64,000 nucleotides of DNA, taken from contig NC_051074.1 of NCBI RefSeq assembly GCF_004664715.2, positions 16,531,678-16,595,677 on the forward strand, in the 5' to 3' direction. Shown piece after piece: positions 46,943-58,284 of this stretch. The notes below the pieces were generated by a model. That model worked only from the letters and a program-made list of their open reading frames with translations, made no database searches and had not been told where the DNA came from. Made by a program: the position numbers and the translations under genes. The stretch comes from Peromyscus leucopus. Lineage: Eukaryota > Chordata > Mammalia > Rodentia > Cricetidae. Positions within the stretch are counted from its first letter, which is position 1; the number at the start of each line of letters is the position of its first letter.

Positions 46943-47164
46943 ACTTTCAAAATTAAACTTCAAGTGTATTTCCAATGTCATGTTTCATATTTATGGAACT
47001 CTTCATTTATGTTACATTTGGGTTTAAGCAACATTTTGAAATGGTGATTTGGAGGATAGCTCACAACTATGGCAGAGACTGATTTAGACTACAAACGAAG
47101 GCTGTCTTAAAGATCCTGCAACCAAAGGGAGAGAAATGCCTCAAATAAAAGTAAAAACATAGGG

Positions 47165-47915
47165 AGGGAATCAAGATGGTGGAAGCAAGCATCTTGGCTT
47201 GTGGCTCTTGTGGTGGGCTAGCGGCAGAGACAGAATCCACCCTTTCCCACAGCAACCCCCACCCCTGCCCTCAATGGCTTCTTGAAATAAGTGATGGCAT
47301 GTATAGCTGTTTGGGCATATTGTTGCTAAGTAGAGCTGGCAGGGTCGTAAGCAACAGCCTGGAGCTCTTGCAGGCCTTGCCCTCGAACATGCTGCCCAAA
47401 TGTATGATCACCCTAGTTCTGAGTAACAGATGAAGAACAGTTCATTGTTTGGATTAGAACTCCTTGAAAGACCTCCAGGGTCCATGCTGAATCCCAGAGG
47501 CCAAGTTGATATTGGTGATCCATGCTACGACCAGATGTTGCTGGTGTCTGTGGTCAGCACAGCTGCTCCAGCACTGTTGATGCTCAAGATCCATGTGGCT
47601 ATCCAAGGTCTGTGCAGCTACTGGAGACCATGTTGATACCTATAGTCAGTGTTACTGCCAGAAGCCAGGTGGTGGGGAAAGACTCAGTTTTCTTTAAGGG
47701 ACTCATCGCTGGGAGTTTGAGCATGTTGCATTGAGTATATGGGCAACACAAACTGGAATTTTTACTTTTTTTCTTCTTTTTTGGGGGGAGGTCACAAAGG
47801 TAGGGGGGTTGGACCTGGTAGACTTAGAATCAAATGTGATTGGGGTGTGTTATGTGAAACTCTCATACAATCAATAAACATATCATGTTGGAGAAAAAAA
47901 AAGAATAAAAATAAA
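47165..47915 (+). mobile_element. Old rodent L1 3' UTR, sense, with A-rich tail
   Basis: 'gactcatcgctgggagtttg', 'agtatatgggcaacacaaac', the G run at 47783-47789, 'ttggacctggtagacttag', 'caatcaataaacatatc' and the A-rich end match in order the element at 26045-26575. The upstream part (47165-47690) is GC-richer and may be more 3' UTR. No coding is intact; frames of 60-85 codons are shadows. Confidence 0.5.
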
Positions 47916-48899
47916 ATATGACTCAATGTTTTTCACCTGTGTATTTCATACTGATTTTAAATATTGTGTAGCACTTAGGCTCATTGTGAAGTCCAGTATT
48001 CCTTCTATCTTAAGACATCAAAAACTACCAGAAGGTCTTATTAGAGGTGTAGATATACTTTAAGAGGTTACTTTTACCTTCATTTCATGCACACATAGTC
48101 ATGCCATTAAGAACACCAAGTTCAATGTGTGTAGTTGCATTTAGTTTTAGCTTAAGGTATTACATTAGATGTGGGCCATATATAGCTAAACATAAATGTT
48201 TGAATAGATGCTTAGCTTAAGGAATCAACACTGATTATAAATAGATACATTGATTTGGATGTAAATAAAGAAGATTGTTTGTTTGTTTGTTTGTTTGTTT
48301 CAAACACTTCTCATTCATTCATGATGTCAGATTTTTTTTCCATCCTTTGCATTATGCCTCTGTACTGTTGTATTCCAGGAGCACTAGCTATTAAAATCCT
48401 CACAGTCTGATTCAACATAGGCATGGCACACCTACACCTTTCCTGTGTGCATGGCCCTTCCTTTATATACAGAGTGGTGCCTTAAGCCTTTTCTTTATCC
48501 AGAGAGAGACGTGAGTCTTCTCAGCAAACCATGTCTGTGAGGGCAAGAGTGCTTTGGAGTAAACATCCTAGGGGGTTCCAAATTTCCTCTTGAATCACAA
48601 ACCTCTTCCTGGCTTGCCTCACTTTGAACTTCCCATTGTTCTTCACAATTGCAGAAGACTCTGTCCCAGGAGCATCTGCCTTTGCACTTGGCTCCAGGTA
48701 TCATTAAAAGTTCAGTATCATGCCTGTCCATCCATTACATTCTTTGCTTCACTACATATTTTTACTCCCTTTTATTTATTATGCTCCCTAAAGTAAGATT
48801 TTTTTAAATTCATGTCTCAGCTTGATTTCTGGTGGACCACACTAAGCAAACATCAGCATCCTTTCTTCAAGGTAATATTTTTTTTACTAACACAAAACC
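47916..48899. other. Unannotated stretch with (TTTG)n microsatellite
   Basis: (GTTT)n occupies about 48277-48300. 48360-48730 is moderately GC-richer and could hold an old unplaced repeat. No exon recognised. Confidence 0.4.
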
Positions 48900-50794
48900 C
48901 GGTTAAAATATCTGAAATACGCCATGATATTTTATCTTATAAGCTACATCACTGCAATAAAGCCATGTTTTAGAAAGCTACGTTGCTGATACACATTCAA
49001 TGCGTCAGAATTGATTATTGTTGAAAACCAGGTTGGCAGATACACACAGGTTTGTGTAAATTAAGGAGTTAAAATAGCATTCATTTTGGCATTGTTTTAA
49101 GACTTTATCTACAATCACTCATTTGGAACAAAAGTTTGTCTTTTTCATCAGTGTCAAAATAAAATTTTTAGAAATGTGCATTCTAACTACAGAAAAGAAA
49201 CAAGGGGAACGTTATTTGATAACTACACTTTGAAATGACTATATGAAACAATTCTTTAAAAATGCCTTACAAAATTTAATTGGTAAATATACTCTATATT
49301 ATAAGGCATAATAACATGAAATATCCAAAACTGCTGATATGTAGGAAAGTAAACTAAAAAAGGAATAATGTCAGCCATCATTGGTGACTTCTGTAATAAA
49401 TCACTTGTATGTAAAATATTCAGCATATGTTGGGCTGTAGTAACTGGCAACAGCTCAAAGTAAAAAACTGCCAAATGTTTTAGGGTTATTTCCTTTAATT
49501 AATGCAGAAATTGGTATTTGATGTTTGTATATGCCTAGAAATCTAGAGAAATAAGTGCAAACTCATTTCATTTCAAAGAAATTCTGTCCTCTCTGTGGAT
49601 TTCTGGAATTCAAATGCAAACCACGGAGGTTAAACAACTGTGTTTCCGATTATAGAGCTTTACCATGTTATGTGTGCACACGTCAAAAAAAAAAAAAATC
49701 AATACAAAGCTCGTTCTTTGTTGTCAAATAAGAAACAGTAAATTAATTTTGCCTTTGAATTATGTGGGATTGAATTATACAAGAAAATCTTGGCAATGTT
49801 CCTTTTGTTAATTAACAATTTGTCAGATCATCAATCTTACTTTCTCCCCGTGTGTTAATACTCGATTTGTTTAGTATTTACTTAAGCCAAATCTCCTTCC
49901 TAAAGAGGAATTCTTATCTAGTTACTTAAGATGTCTCCAAACGGCACAACAAAAGCGAGTCAGAAAACTCCCCATCATATTTAATAACAACACTAAGTGC
50001 CCAGTTCTCCACATTGAAATCTAGAGTGCCTTTTAATTAATTACTTTATAACTTGCATGCTAGATTTGCTTGCAACTATAGTTGGTAGCATTAAAAAAAA
50101 GACTTTTAAAATAAGAATTGTCTTCCTATGACAAAGATATGTTTCATAATAGCTTCATTTCTCTAAGGTAAATACCATTTTTTCCTTCAGAATTATCAGC
50201 AGACATGAATTTCTCACTTTCATTACAGAACTGAAAAAGGCTTTACCCCGTGGTCACTGGTTTCACCCATTTCAGAGGCTTTACACTGAAAATATTAGAA
50301 GTTGCAATTACCTCATGGATCAGTGACTACTAAGCTGATTCGCCATTGATTTTCTAAATCACAAGGCCATGCGAAGCATAGCTCCCATGGATCAAATGTC
50401 TCGGCCCTGTCAGTAGGTCTTTTTTTCCCATGTCTTCGCTGTACCTCTGCGTGGAAGAATCAATCTGGTAGGAAAGATTTGGGTAACATCTCATCAGCAA
50501 TAGGCAAAGAGATGAAGAGTTGCATTTTAAAGTGATTTCTTTTTAAATATAATTTGTTTCATCTCATCTTTATGACTGATAGTCTAAAGATATCGACAGA
50601 GTGCTAATCATAACCTTGCTTACAATGAGAAACAATGAAGTGAGAAGAGAAGCTTGGTGCCTTAATTAAAAACTAAGGTTTCAGTGCATCCAATCATAAA
50701 CTCCAAATTGGGTTGTCATCTGGATAGTCACTTTATGTATGGTAATCCTTAGATAAGTTTCAGTTCCTTCAATTTAAGGGAATGTGGACATACA

Positions 50795-50795
<1 letters not shown>
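48900..50795. other. Repeat-free AT-rich block, candidate conserved non-coding/enhancer region
   Basis: About 1.9 kb without a recognisable transposable element. It contains clustered homeodomain-type AT cores ('gttaattaacaat' near 49807, 'tttaattaattac' near 50032, 'ccttaattaaaa' near 50660) and, unusually for this window, many CpGs at 49845-50600 ('ctccccgtg', 'aaacggcac', 'aaagcgagtc', 'attcgccat', 'tgcgaagc', 'tctcggccc', 'cttcgctg', 'tgcgtgg', 'atcgacag'). No open frame with splice signals stands out. The call rests on composition only. Confidence 0.4.

Positions 50796-50844
<49 letters not shown>
50796..50844. repeat. (AC)n microsatellite
   Basis: About 24 uninterrupted AC units. Confidence 0.97.
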
Positions 50845-50846
<2 letters not shown>

Positions 50847-51194
50847 TTGCAGAAAACCTCCAGTTTAATGAGTTTAAGAAGTGAAACTATGGATAATGTT
50901 ATTTATCTACATTAATATTATTTTAAACATATCTCAAAGACTGTTAAAATCACAAATAAATCTTACTAAAAGAAAATGAATTAGGTTAGAAAAATGGAAG
51001 GGAGGAAGTGGGTAATGAAAGGGAGAAGGGAGACCGAAAGAAAGAAGGAAGCATGAAAGGGAAAATATACTGTCATTAGATATTCACATTTATCTCATTC
51101 AACAGTTAAGTCTTTCCTAGAACAAAATGTCTGTAGTTATTAAACAAATACTTTATAGTGCTCTGTATAATACAATTAATGTCTTTGACACTTT
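50845..51194. other. Unannotated stretch
   Basis: A purine-rich patch at about 50996-51065. I see nothing else recognisable. Confidence 0.45.
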
Positions 51195-51565
51195 TGATAG
51201 TGTAGTGATATTTTGTTTGTGATCTAACAACTAAAGCTTGCCTGAAGATCAGAGTGTGGAGCTAAGCCACCTGTTAGCCACAGAGGCCAGGGAGTGGTGG
51301 CACACGCCTCTAATCCCAGCACGTGGGAACCCATCACCTTAATCCCAGCACTAGGGAGGTGGAGACAGAAACTGATAGGGCTGGGAAGAGAGAGGAATGT
51401 AAGAAGGGAGGAGACAGGAGCTCAGGCATCTTTCAGGCTGAGGAGTTGGTGAGGTTAGAGGTGGAGGCTGTGGTTTGTTATCTTTCTGTTCTTTCAGCTT
51501 TTACCCCTATATCTGACTCCAGGATTGTATTATTAAGACCAACTAGAATTCATGCTCTGTGATAG
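51195..51565 (+). mobile_element. Solo LTR with 6-bp TSD tgatag and a B1-like insert
   Basis: The LTR is 51201-51559 (359 bp), starting 'tgtagtgatattttg' and ending 'ttcatgctctg', with identical tgatag at 51195-51200 and 51560-51565. 'gagtggtggcacacgcctct' and 'aatcccagcac' (twice, about 51313 and 51342) are B1-derived and lie in the same orientation as the LTR. Its 3' part ('cagcttttacccctatatct', 'ttattaagaccaactagaat') resembles the 3' end of the 42047 LTR family. Confidence 0.8.
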
Positions 51566-53084
51566 TGAACACAGCAGTTGACCATAACCATCTCCCCTTA
51601 AGTGAAGAAGATAGCGAGCTATCATGTAGCATGATAATTGTCAGTAGTGTGTCCCAGTGGAGAGGATGAGAAAGTACTAGAACACTGCCTAGACTTGAAC
51701 CCATTTAAACTACTTACTGATTATGAGAATTTGTAAGTTCCTCACTGTTTTCATGTACTCCTATCATTATTGCTACAAGACACAATTTATCAACTTGCTG
51801 TTTCTCTTGAATGTATAAGATTTTTTTCATGGAATTAGATTGATTATGAACCCATTAACAAATACCAATCATCAAGATGAATTACTTGAATAACTTGAAG
51901 CTATGCACAGACAGTGTATGTATTTGTATGTGCATGTATCTCTCCAGCTAAAGGTGCTTTATAAGCATTAAATTAATTTTTTCTTTCTTTTAGAGAAATA
52001 CCAAAGCTCTAATAGAAATCTTAACTTGTCTGTTCAAAATTGGAGATAAAATGGTGTCCTTTTCTGGAGAGAATACAATTTTTCTTCTCTTTTTCCCTTT
52101 TTTCTCTCATTCTTGTTAGTTTGTTATAGAATATTATATGATTATGTATTGTGCCACTGTTTTCCTAATATTTTAAATATTAAAAATTAGAAGTAGTCAT
52201 TACCACAAAAAGTAGTGATATCTGAGGCAATATATCTATAAAATGTTGAATTATAAACCAATTACTTTCTTTAGGTGTGAACTTTAAATATGATGGCATA
52301 GATATTTCATTGTGGAAAATTGAAAGTAAAATATATCATTCAATACTGTACATCTGTGCTAAAAGCTTTTTATATACAATAAAGTAAAAGTAGGTCAATA
52401 TAATATTTTAAATGATAAATGGATATTTGATTTTGAAGTACTCTGAAAATATAAATTGTTCCTCAATACAAAATATTATAGCATACATTATACAATTTCT
52501 GTGTAGAATTTTGACAAAACTCTGCTAATATTTAGATAGAATAGGAGACACTTATTTCACTGAAAGAATGTTTTACTGATGATGTCAAAGGAACTGGAAA
52601 AACAAAAATAATAATTTATAATAAATAGCCCTCGATTACATTGAATTGCACGATGCTTATGAATATGCTCAAAACTGATCACACATGAGGAAAACAAAAT
52701 TATTGACAATGTAACAAATATCAAGACTTACATCACAATATATGGATGTAGCACGAGAGACATGCACAGCATGGATGTTTGTTCAACACTGACACAGCCC
52801 TGGATTTTGAAGTATGGTTATATAGAAGGTGGACTTGAACCATTGCTACTCTTGCAATGTTATATATATATATATATATTTTAACACAGGAGACATGCTG
52901 GTATTTTTATCATTATCTCTTTTCTGGGATCTGAGCCTGATGCTTAGTTACTCAGTAGCTATCACTTAAATACAAAGAAATGGTTCTGATCTAAAGAGGA
53001 TAAAACAGTATATAAGAAGAATTTAAGTCTCTAAAATAACTCTTAAGCATACACTGAAATTACTGTATAGCTTATGCTGGAGAT
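51566..53084. other. Unannotated AT-rich stretch
   Basis: Contains an (AT)n run at 52860-52880. I see nothing else recognisable. Confidence 0.45.
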
Positions 53085-53310
53085 CCCTTCACTATGATGT
53101 TTATTGTTACTTTATCCACAATAGCAAAGAAATACATCCAGTCTAGATATCCAGCAACAGATAAATAGATAATGAAAATATGGTGTACATAAACTAAGAT
53201 ATTTGATCCAGTTGGAATGAAAATGAAATCACAAAATTCACAGACAAGTGGATAAGTCTGGAAAATATTATATTCAGTGGGGTAACTCAACCTCAGAAAG
53301 ATGAAATCTG
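53085..53310 (+). mobile_element. Old L1 ORF2 C-terminal fragment, sense
   Basis: 'ttatccacaatagcaaagaa', 'ccagcaacagataaatagat', 'gaaaatattatattcagtgg' and 'taactcaacctcagaaag' follow the end of L1 ORF2. Frames are broken. Confidence 0.7.
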
Positions 53311-53319
53311 ATATATGAC

Positions 53320-53700
53320 GTAGGGTGCTATTTCAATTTTCTTGTACCTCTTGAGATTTGCTTTGTTCCCAAGCATGTGGTAGTTTTGGAGAATGCTCCA
53401 TGACAAACCAAGAAGTTTTAATCTTTTGTATTCAGGTAAAATGTTCTGTAAATATCTCTTAGGTCCATTTGGTTTATGATCTTATTTATCTATAGCATTT
53501 CTACATTTAGTTTTCATCTGGATGACCTATTGCAGAGATTGGGGTATTGAAGTCACTCACTTTCACTGTGTAAGTTTTAATAGGTGATTGTAGTTATACT
53601 AGTGTTTCTTTTATAAACATGGGAACCCATGTGTTTGGTGCATGTATGTTTAGAATTATATTAGTGCCTTACTTAGTATTTATTACCTCAAATATACCCA
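53320..53700 (-). mobile_element. Old L1 ORF2 internal fragment, antisense
   Basis: 'tgtacctcttgagatttgct', 'ggtaaaatgttctgtaaata', 'ttaggtccatttggtttatg' and 'attggggtattgaagtcac' are the reversed L1 ORF2 RT-region landmarks. It is head-to-tail inverted relative to 53085-53310, so this is either an inversion or two insertions. Confidence 0.65.
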
Positions 53701-54364
53701 AATTAAATTTAATAATATAAAGTGGGAAATAATCATTCTGATCCTTCAAAGAAAGAAAGAGAAAGATACATGGAGAAAGCAGGGGAAAGACAAATCACAT
53801 AACCTCTTATTCTTTTGAATGATATAAAGTACCAGAAAAAAATCATTCCTAATATCTGTGAAGTCATGATATATGGAGTCATTTCATCCATAGTACCTGG
53901 ATCTTGTAGAATCAAATAAGCACATGAGTTAAATGCTTGATCAGGAAACAAAAGCAGACAGAGCTTTCCAAGGTTTCTAGTGACCTAACACTAACTAAGA
54001 CCTATATTCTAAAGCCTCCACAGACTTAAAATGTTATCTCAACCTGCCAGAAAAAATAAGTTGAAAACATGAACCAATGCAGAATAATTCAGATTCAAAC
54101 CATATTGAAAATAGAAAGATAGAGATTTTTTAAAATGTCAGTTTAAAAAGAAAGGTCAGCATGAAGAAGAGAAAGGAAAGGAGCAAGGTTCAAGAATGAA
54201 AAGCAGAAGAGGAAATAATTATCAACTTCTCAACTCTGAGAATTTGGTAGACACTGACAAATAATATATAGTCTTATCAAAACATTTCCAAATGTCTCAT
54301 GGTAAACTTGGTGACTTCAAAACTAGTGTTCCAATCACTACGGCTAGGAAACAGAATCAGAATA
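53701..54364. other. Unannotated stretch
   Basis: I see nothing recognisable. Confidence 0.4.
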
Positions 54365-54840
54365 AATATTTATCAACTGATGAAAGGATTATGAATATAT
54401 GTGTATACAAATAATGAAATTTTACTCATCTATAAAAAAATGAAAACATAACTTGCAAAAAAGGGATGAATTTGGGGAAAAAATTACACAGAGGGATGTA
54501 ACCCAGGCCCAGAAAGGAAAACCCTAAATATTGTTCCTTGTATGAGCATCCTAACTGTGAATTTTTAAATATGTGTGTATAACAGGAAATACCTGTAGAA
54601 GATGTGAATTTAGAAAGGGACCTGTGGGGCAGGGGTGCCACAGGAAGAATGGATAGGAGAACCTAAGTCATATGAAAGTATAGAGTAAGGAATGTGGGGG
54701 TGAAAAGATTTTGCAGAGATGGATAGAGGTATCAGAAAGAACAGGCAATGAGAATTAACCAAATCAAAATCTGTATGTAAAAAACATATAGAAATTTATT
54801 ATATTAGAAACTAATTAAAAACATAAGTAAAAAATCAATG
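54365..54840 (+). mobile_element. Old rodent L1 ORF2 end and 3' UTR, sense
   Basis: 'gatgtaacccaggcccagaa' near 54495, 'agagatggatagaggtatc' and 'ttatattagaaactaattaa' near 54797 follow the L1 ORF2 end and 3' UTR of an older rodent group. Non-coding. Confidence 0.6.
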
Positions 54841-54979
54841 AGATAGAAAGGAGACATCATACACAGCTAGATAATGCTCTTCTCTAGAAGCCATGAGTAA
54901 ATTAAATAAAAATCTCAGTATAAAGAGTGGGATATCTCTTTATGAATCATTGGCCCAAGCTCCTCAAAGCAGTCCAGGC

Positions 54980-55333
54980 TGCTGTGGAATAATCCTCTTA
55001 TAAACTGTAAAGATTTGTCACTGGAAATGGTGTAATAAAATGCTGATTAGCCAGTAGCTAAGCAGGAAGTACAGGCGGCCAACTGAACGAAGGTTGATGG
55101 GAAGGAGAAAGGCAGAGTCAGGAGTTGCCAGCCAGATGCAGAGGCAGCAGGAGATGAATATGCTTTGCTAATAAAGGTAACATTATGCAGCAGAGTGTAA
55201 ATAAGGAATATGAATAAACTTAAAATATAAGGGGTAGTTAGAAATAAGACAGAGCTATCGACCATGCATTTATAATTCATATACACCTCTGTTAATTTGG
55301 GACTGGATGGTAGGAACAAAACCTCTGTTTACA
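54980..55333 (+). repeat. 5' LTR of the mys-like provirus
   Basis: 354 bp, starting 'tgctgtggaataatcc' and ending 'acctctgtttaca'. It aligns along its length with 57452-57806 and shares 'aggaagta.aggc' and 'gctgattag' landmarks with the solo LTRs at 17316, 37840 and 40637. Confidence 0.85.
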
Positions 55334-57451
55334 TAAGGTGGCCCAATGTGTGGCATGTACATCCACATAAAGCCTGAGAAAGTTTAAAAACGGTTTCTAG
55401 GCACACAACCATGGATCAAAGAACAACCTTGTAGTTCACGTCTCTCATGCAGGCTGTGGTACAGAGATGTATCCCCTGTCCTCAGTGTGTGGTTCTGAGT
55501 TACAGCATGGTAGATTCTCGCAGTCTCACAGGGGCTTCATTATGGAGAGGTATCTCTTGAGTGCATTCTGCATGGCAGATTTAGGGTTTTTTTGCTCATA
55601 CAAGCAAAAAGGGTTAATAATACACAGTAAGGATAGATTCAGAAAAAAGGGCCTCTAAATGGGTCACAGTATGTTTGATAAATGTGCATTAGCTAAGGAG
55701 AGAGAAGACAAAGGGTAGAAATAGTCATAGATTTAAAAAAATTATTTAAAAATACTAGTAAAGTCATTAAAAAAGAAAAAAGATTGATAAAAATTATAAG
55801 CCACTAGCCAGGCAGGAAGTATAGGCAGAGTAACATAAGGATGGAAAATACAAAGAAAGTCTGGATTCTACATTTAATTGTGTTGTCTTTAAATTTTTTA
55901 ACTGTTAATGGGCAAATGATAACTGCTGAGAAACATTTTATTATGAAAAATGTTAGATAAAACCATCCTATATATATTTAAAATATCTTGACTTCAAAAT
56001 TAAGATCAAAAGACATGTTGCTTTGGGGAAAAGATTTTGCTTTTATTTCCACAAGAAATGAGAGGCTGTAGATTTATTCTGGGGTAAGAAAAATTGGATT
56101 TGATTGAGGAAGAACCCCTGAAAAACTCCATTGGGAACAGATGGTCCAGATGACCCAACATTTCAGAGCACCTTTGTTGCAGTTTTCTCTGAGTTCTGCA
56201 TCCAAAACTCATCTAAGATTATCCAGTGTCACAGAATATTCCAGCCAGGACTTGACCAAATCTTAAATTTTCTCAGTGTCCCTCAAAGATTAACAGTACC
56301 CCCAATCAACAGGAAACAGTCTAGAAAACTATGTCCAAATTCCCTCAAAAATGGGTTATGGATATTTATTATCATTTTTGAAGGGGGAGGTTGAACACAA
56401 GTTGTTATGAATAATGGTCAGGAAAAAAGCTAAACGAAGATTAGATTTGGGGATCTTGTTCTGAAAAGAAAAAGGGGGGATTTATAAATGATAGGATAAA
56501 GGGGTAGTTTATTGAATCTATTTTAAAACAAAAAACAACTGCTAATCTTACATATTTTCCATTGGCATGGATTTTAATTTATTGATACAAATTTAAAGTT
56601 AATGTTGTTATACTGTATGTATATTTTTACTCTTGTTTAAGGTATTATGTTTATGCAGCTCATATAAAAATAATGCATAATTAAGAAATACAGGTTAATA
56701 GTGATCTATAATAGCAAACTTAGAGTCATGTTAGGTATGTTTTTAAGGTCACACCCAGTTATATTTAGTTAGATATATGGTCTTCAAACACTTCATAGAC
56801 CTACAGAATATAGCATTTAAAATGTTTTAATAACTTAGGCTTTTAATGACAGGTCTGCTCCTGTCATTATGATAGCACTGATCTACTTCTAAAGAGGATG
56901 GTGGACAATGAAGAAACTCCTTATGGAGTTGGCTTCATTTGTGTCATAAGTTATCCAGTATGGCAAGAACTGCCCTTGCCTTGAATGCTGACAGTATGCT
57001 GTTCACACTGGACATTCAGAATGTAAGAAAGGCAACAAACTTTGCCAAGACAGGGTAGGACAGTCTTTCAAAATTCCCTGTTGCATAGGAAAGTCTGTCA
57101 GATATGAAAGGCCTGTAAGCCAAAGTTAGATGCCTCAATGTTAGAGAATAACAGTGAATAACTGTCCAGGTAGCCTGTTGTCCCTGTCATTAGGTAACAT
57201 TTCACCCTTCTGGGATCTTTGATGGAGTTGAAGACTAAATAGTTATAATTATAGTTTTCTTTAGTTATAACAGAAGATAAATTTGATACAAAACTTTAGT
57301 TTTACCAAGATAAGATAAATAATTATTTTCTATAACTTTGTCAAATGCAAATGGATTGGATATTGTTACTGTAATTCTTAACTGTTTTGTTGTATCTAAT
57401 CTTACTATTTTAAAGTTAAAACCTTTTTTTAATTAGACAAAAAAGGGGAAA
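55334..57451 (+). pseudogene. Internal region of the mys-like provirus, no intact gene
   Basis: About 2.1 kb between the LTRs. It starts with the degenerate lysine-type primer-binding site and ends with the purine tract. Too short for full gag-pol-env and without recognisable retroviral motifs, so the element was probably non-autonomous or internally deleted. An extra LTR-like piece lies near 55790-55845. Confidence 0.6.
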
Positions 57452-57806
57452 TTCTATGGAATTATCCTCTTATACCCTATAAAGATTTGTCACTCCAATT
57501 GGTTTAATAAAATGCTGATTAGCTAGTAGCCAACCAGGAAGTATAGGCAGAGTGTCCAAACTAAGGATGATGGGAAGGAGAAGGACAGAATAAGGAGTCA
57601 CCAGCCATATGCAGAGCAGGTGATAAGTGAGCCATGATAATAAAGGTACCACCATGTGGCAGAGCATAAATAAGGAATATGGATAAACTTAAATATAAGA
57701 GCTAGTTAGTAATAAGCCTGAGCTATTGGCCAATCATTTATAATTCATATAAACCTCTGTGTGTTTATTTGGAACTGTGTGGTCAGGATAGGAAACACCC
57801 CTTACA
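57452..57806 (+). repeat. 3' LTR of the mys-like provirus
   Basis: 355 bp, starting 'ttctatggaattatcc' (the TG start has decayed to TT) and ending 'caccccttaca'. It aligns with 54980-55333. A 65-codon minus-strand frame here is a shadow. Confidence 0.85.
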
Positions 57807-57812
57807 CCAGGC

Positions 57813-58212
57813 TTTTGACATTCCTATTGCTTACCTATCAGACTAGATGATGAGACCCTTCTGATGAAGACACCACCACATACTATAGTTGTAAGATACA
57901 GAAAAACCAAGCTGGAATAGAAATGGCAGCTTCCTCTCTTCTGGATAGATTTTATAGTGACAGAAGGTGCTACATAAGCTGCTAGAGGGGAAACATCATC
58001 AGTCATCTTAAACATTGATGAACAGTACATAAATCAGCACCAACATGCCAGCCAAGATGTTCCTCCGAGAGCTGTAGTGAACTTACTATAATAAAAGAAA
58101 CTAAACCTCTCCCTGATTGGACTTGAGGCCCATTCCACAGGATAAAATTCATTCCCAGTACTATAAGCCTGTTAAAAAGAAAGGAAGGAAGGAAGGAAGG
58201 AAGGAAGAAGTA

Positions 58213-58284
<72 letters not shown>

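Larger units (their letters stand above)
54974..57812 (+). mobile_element. Degenerate two-LTR ERVK-type provirus, mys-like
   Basis: A complete but decayed LTR retrotransposon of 2827 bp (54980-57806), with the 6-bp duplication ccaggc at 54974-54979 and 57807-57812. Direct LTRs bound about 2.1 kb of internal DNA. A degenerate primer-binding site (tggcccaatgtgtggc, about 55339-55354) follows the 5' LTR and resembles a lysine-tRNA site. A purine tract (aaaaaaggggaaa, about 57439-57451) precedes the 3' LTR. I recognise no gag, pro, pol or env frame; the longest internal frames are 63-87 codons. Size and layout fit the 'mys' element of Peromyscus as I recall it. By eye the LTRs differ at roughly a fifth to a quarter of sites, so it is old. 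Confidence 0.85.
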
